Positions 58,847 to 64,000 of a stretch of 64,000 bases of DNA are shown here, piece by piece (within the stretch, counting starts at the first letter, position 1; each line of letters opens with the position of its first letter). A model generated the notes under the pieces. That model worked only from the letters and a program-made list of their open reading frames with translations, did no database searches and had not been told where the DNA came from. The stretch is from positions 5,993 to 69,992 of the forward strand of contig CAZWAP010000010.1 in the NCBI GenBank assembly GCA_964632005.1. The letters run 5' to 3'. Source of the DNA: CAZWAP01 sp964632005. Its GTDB lineage: Bacteria > Planctomycetota > Phycisphaerae > Sedimentisphaerales > Anaerobacaceae. The translations under genes were made by a program, and so were the position numbers.

Positions 58847-59387
58847 ACCAACCTTCCCCCGGTACCATCTGCCCCTTGCCACCTTAGGATACTGCGCTGC
58901 AATCGAGCCAGCCGCCGGGAAATACGACCCTGCGCCCGCGTTCTGGCAGGCGCGCTTCGAAAGCAGCGATAAACCCTTATCCATAGGCGGCCCGAAAAAC
59001 GGGAGCCCCCAATAAACCTCCTGTTTCAGGGCTACAAATGCCTTTTTGAGCATCCCAAGAAGCATCTGGGCATCCAATCTTGTCCGGGCTGGCCCCGACA
59101 CAAAGGGACCTGAGACAGTCCCAAAACCGGGCCAACCCAATAAATATATATCAATCATTTCGGCAATTCACAAAGAGCGTATCACATTAAAGGCCCGGCC
59201 CGGCCGATTTTGCCCGGAACCGGCCTTCAGACGACCTATAACGCTCCAACAGCCGGCGGTGCTCAAGAGGCAGCTTGAAAAAATCGGCCCGCCCGGATAC
59301 CATCATCCTGGTGAATAAATGGAACCTGCAACATCTTCTGGATTCTGTCTTCTCTGTGCCGAATTCTGTGATACTATTACGCGGTAA
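58847..59387. other. Divergent intergenic region between the PilZ and unknown genes
   Basis: This 541-bp stretch holds a minus-strand promoter (59145-59173), implying a leader of about 290 nt for the PilZ gene. The PilZ frame is open through the leader without a good ribosome site. A GATACTAT near 59370 may be part of the promoter for the rightward gene. No other gene is supported. Confidence 0.5.
59145..59173 (-). promoter_or_regulatory. Sigma70-type promoter for the PilZ gene
   Basis: On the minus strand TTGTGA (59173-59168), 17 bp, TATATA (59150-59145), within an AT-rich patch. The ATG at 59158 lies above its +1, which supports the internal start at 58846. Confidence 0.6.
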
Positions 59388-60761
59388 ATGAACGGAACGT
59401 ATAATCTGAGAACGACCCTCGGGGCAAAGGTCGGTTTCCTGGTGCTCTTCGCCCTCGGGCTGCTCACGGCAAGGGCCATAGTGGCCCTGAGAACCGCCGT
59501 GGTCCTCTCTGCGCCGGTCACCCTGCCCCGGATGGGGCTGTCTATCGCCGTTCCGGCGGGCAACGGCTGGAAGAGCGCCAGCCGCTGGAAGCACGAGCGC
59601 AACACTTTCGTTTTGACCAGCATATTCTCCCCCCGCAGCTCTCGCCCCACCGCCTCGGCCCAGTGCAGGTATCGATTCCCCCGCGAAGTCCTCGATACAG
59701 AATCCATCTTCGAGCGGGAAGCGGCCGAGCTCGACGCAGAGATTATGGAGCAGGGCCAATTCCCCGCAGGACCACTCGATGTCAACTGGGCACATCTCCG
59801 CAAGACCGACGCCCCGTATAATACCTTCTTCGGCATCGTCTCGCTGCCTCACAGCCGATGCCTCGAAATCGAAGTGCACGAAACCGCCGGCGACGCTCAC
59901 TTTGCCGCAACGGTTTTCCAGAAGATAGCCGAGAGTGCAGAATTCCACGAAAGCCCGCTGCTTGAAGCAGGACGCCGAATCATCAACTCCCTCAAAGAGA
60001 TTGGTCTGGCCCAGTCCCTCGAGAACCGCAACCGACAGGGCCTCTTCCTCATCAGGGACTCAAGTAGGAGAATTCTCGGCTTTACAACCGAGGTGGTCCT
60101 TGAATCGGACCCCGAAAGCCAGTTCAACATAGAAGGCGCCGCACTGGATTACATCAAGACTCGGCCCGCACGCGAGCAGGTTACCACCTTTCAGTCCGAC
60201 AACCGCTTTGATAGATTCAACTGGCGACTCGACCGCTTTGTATGGCACAGCCTGGGCATCGCGCCGGAAAAGAGAGGATTTGCAGTGTCCCTGGGCGATG
60301 ACGGCGTATTGAGAATTACCACGTATGACGTACAAACCGGCGAAGTCGCTTACCGCGCAAGCGACCTGACGATCCCCGAGATACTCCTCGACCAGGTCCT
60401 GGCCAGGATGTTTCTCACCGGCACCGACGAGATCATCGTCGACGTAATCGGATCCGACGGCCGTATCGCCCCGACCCACATCTCCAGGATAGAACCCGAA
60501 AATACCTCTGTCGGCCCGGAGGTCCGCTATATGGCCAAGCTCGTATCACTGTACGCACGGTCGTTCTTCCAGTTGATCTATCTCGACGCTTACATGCAAA
60601 TAACCAAGCGTCTGGTTCGCAAGGAGGACCTGCTTATCTTCGAGAAGATCGACCCTGCCGACGCCGCAAAGCTCTTTCCCGAGCGCGCCGAGTACATCCT
60701 GCAGGCCGACAAGCTGAGGAAATATCGGGAACCTCAAGGTAGCCGGGCCGGCCCCCAATGA
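59388..60761 (+). CDS. Unknown membrane-anchored protein
   Basis: A 457-residue protein with one N-terminal membrane helix (about residues 13-35) and a large soluble part, presumably extracytoplasmic. Segments resemble domains that bind or process small ligands rather than known enzymes: an N-terminal beta region (MGLSIAVPAGNGWKSASRWK, as in DUF1795-type sheets) and a C-terminal helical part. I do not recognise the family. The downstream fucosidase gene begins 22 bp after its stop, so both are probably in one transcript. Confidence 0.75.
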   Translation: MNGTYNLRTTLGAKVGFLVLFALGLLTARAIVALRTAVVLSAPVTLPRMGLSIAVPAGNGWKSASRWKHERNTFVLTSIFSPRSSRPTASAQCRYRFPREVLDTESIFEREAAELDAEIMEQGQFPAGPLDVNWAHLRKTDAPYNTFFGIVSLPHSRCLEIEVHETAGDAHFAATVFQKIAESAEFHESPLLEAGRRIINSLKEIGLAQSLENRNRQGLFLIRDSSRRILGFTTEVVLESDPESQFNIEGAALDYIKTRPAREQVTTFQSDNRFDRFNWRLDRFVWHSLGIAPEKRGFAVSLGDDGVLRITTYDVQTGEVAYRASDLTIPEILLDQVLARMFLTGTDEIIVDVIGSDGRIAPTHISRIEPENTSVGPEVRYMAKLVSLYARSFFQLIYLDAYMQITKRLVRKEDLLIFEKIDPADAAKLFPERAEYILQADKLRKYREPQGSRAGPQ

Positions 60762-60783
60762 AAGTCAAAATCCGGAGTCGTCA

Positions 60784-63303
60784 ATGGAAAATCACACCGC
60801 CGAATCAACGATTGCCCGACAAACATCGAAACCGTACCTCTGGGCGAATTGTGCTGCCGTCGGCCGCACGGTCAGCTTTGCGGTGCTCCTGGCCTGTTGC
60901 ATCGCATCCAGCTTCCTGCTCGCCGCAGGGGGCGGGGCCGGCGACGTCCAGCCGAACCGGCCGGGCGCCTGGGACAACCTGAAGCTCTGGTACGAACGAC
61001 CTGCCGAAAAATGGACGGAGGCCCTGCCTATAGGCAACGGCCGGCTCGGCGCAATGCTTTTCGGAGGCACAACCAAGGAACGTATCCAGCTCAACGAGGA
61101 CACCATCTGGGCCGGCCCGCCTGTCCCGCAGGACCGCCCGGGTGCCTACAAATACATAGCACAGGCCCGAGAACTCATCTTCCAGGGAAAATACGCCGAG
61201 GCACAGGCTCTTGTCCAGGAGCGGGTTATGGGCCCGCGCATCTCTCCGCGCAGCCATCAGACCCTCGGCGACCTGTGGATCACCGTCCCCGACACGTCGG
61301 CAGGGTCCGCTGCAAAGGCATCGGGCGAATCCTACAGGCGTCAGCTCGATCTTGACACCGCCGTGGCCACGACAACCTTCAAACTCGACGGCGTTACCTA
61401 CAAACGCGAGGTGTTTGCCAGTTGCGTCGACCAGGCGATTGTCGTACGGCTCACCGCCGATCAGCCCGCCTCGGTGACCGCGAACCTGCGTCTCAGCCGA
61501 CCTGCGGATTTCGAGGTCCGGCCGGCCGGGCCACGCTCGCTGGATATGTTCGGCCGGGTAAGCCAGAACGGCAAGCATAAGGGCGTCAGGTACCACGCCC
61601 GACTGCTGGCCCTGCCCGAAGGTGGAAGGCTCGCCATAAAGTCAGACACAATCTCCATAACGAAAGCCGACGCGGTAACGCTCTTGCTCGTCGCTGCCAC
61701 CGACTACAATTTCGACAATCCCTACGCCCCACTCAAGAAGGACCTCGCCGCCGTCTGTGCCGCGCAGCTCGCCGCTGCGGCCAAAAGGCCTTACCGGCGG
61801 ATCAAGGCCGACCACATCGCCGAACATCGCAGGCTCTTCCGCCGTGTCAGTCTCGATCTCGGCTCGACGGATGCATCCGACGAACCAACCGACGCCAGGC
61901 TCGCCGCACTGCGGGACGGCGCCGAGGACCCAGGCCTCTACGCCCTCTACTTCCAGTTCGGCAGGTACCTGCTGATCTGCTGTTCGAGGCCTGGCTGTAT
62001 GCCTGCCAACCTCCAGGGACTATGGAACGAACACCTCGCAGCTCCCTGGAACGCCGACTATCATATAAACATCAATCTCCAGATGAACTACTGGCCCGCC
62101 GAGGTTACCAACCTCTCCGAGTGTCACGAGCCTTTCTTCCGCTTGACCGAGGCCCTGCTGCCCGCCGGCAGAAAAAGCGCGAGAGACGTCTACAACTGCC
62201 GCGGATTCGTCGCGCACCACACTACGGACGCGTGGTTTCACACCTCGCCGTTCGGCCGGGTCGGCTACGGGATGTGGCCTATGGGTGCGGCCTGGTGCAC
62301 GCAGCACTTTATGGAGCACTACCGTTTCACGGGCGACAAGAAATTCCTCAGGCAAAGGGCCTTTCCGATACTGAAAGAAGCCTGTCTGTTCCTGCTCGAC
62401 TGGCTCGTCGAGCACCCGGAGACCGGCAAGCTCGTCTCGGGCCCATCCAACTCCCCCGAAAACAGCTTCATCGCCCCCGACGGCAAAAGAGTCAACCTCT
62501 CGATGGGCCCGTCTATGGACCAGGAAATAGCCTGGGAGACCTTCACTAACTTCATCGAAGCGGCGGAAATCTTAGGCATCGACGACGAGCTGGTCGGGCA
62601 GGTCCGCTCGGCGCGCCGCAGGCTCGCGCTACCGAAGATAGGCTCGGACGGCCGGCTGATGGAATGGGCCGAGCAGTTCAAGGAACCGGCGCCCGGACAC
62701 AGACATATCTCCCACCTCTTCGCCGTCCATCCTGGCAGGCAATTCACCTTCCAGAGCGCACCAGAAATGATGGCCGCGGCCCGAAAGAGCATCGAGTACA
62801 GGCTGGCACACGGGGGAGGACATACCGGCTGGAGCAGGGCCTGGATAATCAATTTCTGGGCGCGGTTCCGCTGCGGCGACAAGGCCGAGGAGAATCTCAA
62901 GGCCTTGCTGGCCAAGTCCACCCTCCCGAATCTCTTTGACACACATCCGCCCTTCCAGATAGACGGCAACTTCGGGGGCTGCGCCGCTATCGCGGAGATG
63001 CTCCTGCAGAGCCACGCCGGCGAGATCCACCTACTGCCGGCCCTGCCCGGAGCCTGGCCCACCGGTAAAGTCACAGGCCTGCGGGCACGAGGCGGATTCG
63101 AGCTGGACATCGCCTGGGACAACGGCAAGCTCGCAGCCGCGACCGTCCGTTCACTGTTGGGCAACGACTGTCGAGTTCGCGCGTCGGTGCCGGCTTCGGT
63201 GACGTGCAGCGGAAAGGCCGTGCAGATGCAAAGGCCGGAGAAAAACGTCGTCGAGTTCAAGACCCAAGCCGGCCGAACATATCGGATTGCACCTCGAACC
63301 TGA
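60784..63303 (+). CDS. Exported GH95-family alpha-L-fucosidase
   Basis: An 839-residue inverting glycoside hydrolase of family 95 (alpha-1,2-L-fucosidase; some members are alpha-L-galactosidases). The long N-terminal leader has a hydrophobic core at about residues 33-48. The N-terminal beta-sandwich (WYERPAEKWTEALPIGNGRLGAML, LNEDTIWAG) is typical. The (alpha/alpha)6 barrel carries APWNADYHININLQMNYWPA (the Asn residues that activate the nucleophilic water), GPSNSPENSF (Glu) and DGNFGGCAAIAEML (Asp). Fucose cleavage fits with RhaT-type deoxysugar uptake and the sulfatases. GGAG stands before the ATG. Confidence 0.95.
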   Translation: MENHTAESTIARQTSKPYLWANCAAVGRTVSFAVLLACCIASSFLLAAGGGAGDVQPNRPGAWDNLKLWYERPAEKWTEALPIGNGRLGAMLFGGTTKERIQLNEDTIWAGPPVPQDRPGAYKYIAQARELIFQGKYAEAQALVQERVMGPRISPRSHQTLGDLWITVPDTSAGSAAKASGESYRRQLDLDTAVATTTFKLDGVTYKREVFASCVDQAIVVRLTADQPASVTANLRLSRPADFEVRPAGPRSLDMFGRVSQNGKHKGVRYHARLLALPEGGRLAIKSDTISITKADAVTLLLVAATDYNFDNPYAPLKKDLAAVCAAQLAAAAKRPYRRIKADHIAEHRRLFRRVSLDLGSTDASDEPTDARLAALRDGAEDPGLYALYFQFGRYLLICCSRPGCMPANLQGLWNEHLAAPWNADYHININLQMNYWPAEVTNLSECHEPFFRLTEALLPAGRKSARDVYNCRGFVAHHTTDAWFHTSPFGRVGYGMWPMGAAWCTQHFMEHYRFTGDKKFLRQRAFPILKEACLFLLDWLVEHPETGKLVSGPSNSPENSFIAPDGKRVNLSMGPSMDQEIAWETFTNFIEAAEILGIDDELVGQVRSARRRLALPKIGSDGRLMEWAEQFKEPAPGHRHISHLFAVHPGRQFTFQSAPEMMAAARKSIEYRLAHGGGHTGWSRAWIINFWARFRCGDKAEENLKALLAKSTLPNLFDTHPPFQIDGNFGGCAAIAEMLLQSHAGEIHLLPALPGAWPTGKVTGLRARGGFELDIAWDNGKLAAATVRSLLGNDCRVRASVPASVTCSGKAVQMQRPEKNVVEFKTQAGRTYRIAPRT

Positions 63304-63311
63304 GGAGAACT

Positions 63312-64000
63312 ATGGAGCTCGGCCTGGGCCTAATCTGGTTCGCAGTCTGGATCGTGGCGCTGACCTGCCACGAGGCGGCCCACGGCTTCGCCGCCCTGAA
63401 ACTCGGTGACCCGACGGCATACCGGCACGGCCAGGTCACTCTGGATCCGATCGCCCACATAAAAAGAGAGCCTTTCGGCACCATCATCTTGCCGATCATA
63501 TCGTTCGTCGCCTTCGGGTGGATGCTCGGCTGGGCCAGCGCCCCCTACGACCCGATCTGGGCCAGGCATAACCGCCGTAAGGCCGGCTTGATGGCGCTCG
63601 CAGGTCCGGCGGCCAACCTTCTGCTGGTCCTTATAGCAGGCCTGGCCGTCCGCGCGGGCATCGTGCTTGGCCTGTTTACGCCGCCGCAAACGATAACCTT
63701 CACCCAGGTTACCGTCGCCTCGTCGGGAGGCTGGGCCGGGGCCGCCGCCGTCGCAGTGAGCATACTCTTTTCCCTCAACCTCATCCTCTTCGTCTTCAAC
63801 CTCCTACCGCTGCCCCCTCTTGACGGAAGCCAGGTCGTCACGTTGCTGCTGAGCGACCGCGCCGCCGAACGCTACAGCCGCCTGGTTTACCAGCCGGGTT
63901 TTAGGATTATGGGCCTGATCATCGCCTGGAACCTGGTCGGCCTTGTCCTCGGCCCGGTCCACGGCTTTGCCTTGCGCCTGCTCTACCCCGGCCTCGGCTA
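63312..64000 (+). CDS. Site-2 protease family (M50) membrane metalloprotease, partial
   Basis: At least 229 residues from ATG 63312, with GAGGAG 5 nt upstream, 8 bp after the fucosidase stop. The zinc motif HEAAH is at residues 20-24 in the first membrane helix, and the second motif is NLLPLPPLDGSQV near 168-180. It has about six hydrophobic segments. The window ends in TA, so the next base decides whether the gene stops there. This is the short S2P type without a PDZ domain. Its substrate is unknown. Confidence 0.9.
   Translation, partial: MELGLGLIWFAVWIVALTCHEAAHGFAALKLGDPTAYRHGQVTLDPIAHIKREPFGTIILPIISFVAFGWMLGWASAPYDPIWARHNRRKAGLMALAGPAANLLLVLIAGLAVRAGIVLGLFTPPQTITFTQVTVASSGGWAGAAAVAVSILFSLNLILFVFNLLPLPPLDGSQVVTLLLSDRAAERYSRLVYQPGFRIMGLIIAWNLVGLVLGPVHGFALRLLYPGLG

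Noticed and set aside
58847..59158. N-terminal extension of the PilZ protein to ATG 59158.
   Set aside because: A good promoter at 59173-59145 starts transcription below that ATG, and the internal ATG 58846 has a strong ribosome site.
1..64000. tRNA genes, CRISPR arrays, insertion sequences and prophage.
   Set aside because: No T-arm-like GGTTCRA motif in a tRNA context, no spaced direct repeats, and no transposase, integrase or phage structural genes were seen. A tRNAscan or ISfinder run would settle this.

Overview
The window is GC-rich bacterial chromosome that most resembles a planctomycete, probably of the Phycisphaerae/Sedimentisphaerales type. The pointers are two exported sulfatases (one fused to HEAT repeats), DUF4838 and DUF5060 glycan-active proteins, a GH95 alpha-L-fucosidase, a dockerin-bearing right-handed beta-helix protein, and a pilM-N-O-(P)-B-T-C operon. 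This placement is inference from gene content; there is no rRNA in the window, and I found no tRNA, CRISPR array, insertion sequence or prophage.

Layout. 1-180: end of a small membrane protein gene. 477-5746: sulfatase, DUF4838 protein and DUF5060 glycoside-hydrolase-like protein, read as one exported glycan-degradation operon. 5817-14441 (minus): a type IV pilus / type II secretion-like operon, pilM, pilN, pilO, a PilP/GspB-like protein, pilB, pilT, pilC and two minor pseudopilins, with no secretin, prepilin peptidase or clear major pilin. 15014-22009: HEAT-repeat sulfatase, trmB, an isochorismatase-fold protein lacking its catalytic Cys, rpsU, hflX, gpsA. 22322-25735: enolase-superfamily enzyme, sugar-phosphate isomerase/epimerase family protein and Gfo/Idh/MocA oxidoreductase, a likely sugar or sugar-acid catabolic operon. 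25955-27596: a small pseudo-receiver-like protein followed by a diguanylate cyclase. 27689-33110 (minus): glycosyltransferase, overlapping metallophosphoesterase and Ser/Thr kinase genes, DUF362 protein and a lipoprotein. 33234-39345: ileS, GT9 glycosyltransferase, OmpA-like lipoprotein, ndk. 39346-42090: large secreted beta-helix/dockerin/Fn3-like protein. 42678-46629: four-carbon sugar-acid kinase, an ABC-transporter ATPase remnant, a URO-D-like protein and a RhaT-like symporter. 46893-52758: MltA, entericidin-like lipoprotein, Lcl-domain protein, two-component system. 52921-58846: small ORF, ABM monooxygenase, PCC/PPC-domain protein, eno with an FtsB-like gene behind it, a candidate small RNA, psd-pssA, PilZ protein. 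59388-64000: unknown exported or membrane protein, GH95 fucosidase and the start of an M50 site-2 protease gene.

Several sigma70-type promoters can be read directly (for ileS, gpsA, hflX, the beta-helix gene and others), as can three fairly convincing intrinsic terminators (behind rpsU, behind eno, and an orphan one in front of psd). The most useful leads are: the orphan promoter-to-terminator unit upstream of psd-pssA, which looks like a small RNA or attenuator; the isochorismatase-like protein with Ser in place of its catalytic Cys; the overlapping kinase/phosphoesterase pair; the 11-bp-spaced direct repeat in front of the two-component genes; and the ABC ATPase fragment. I see no clear multi-gene defence system or other wholly new system.
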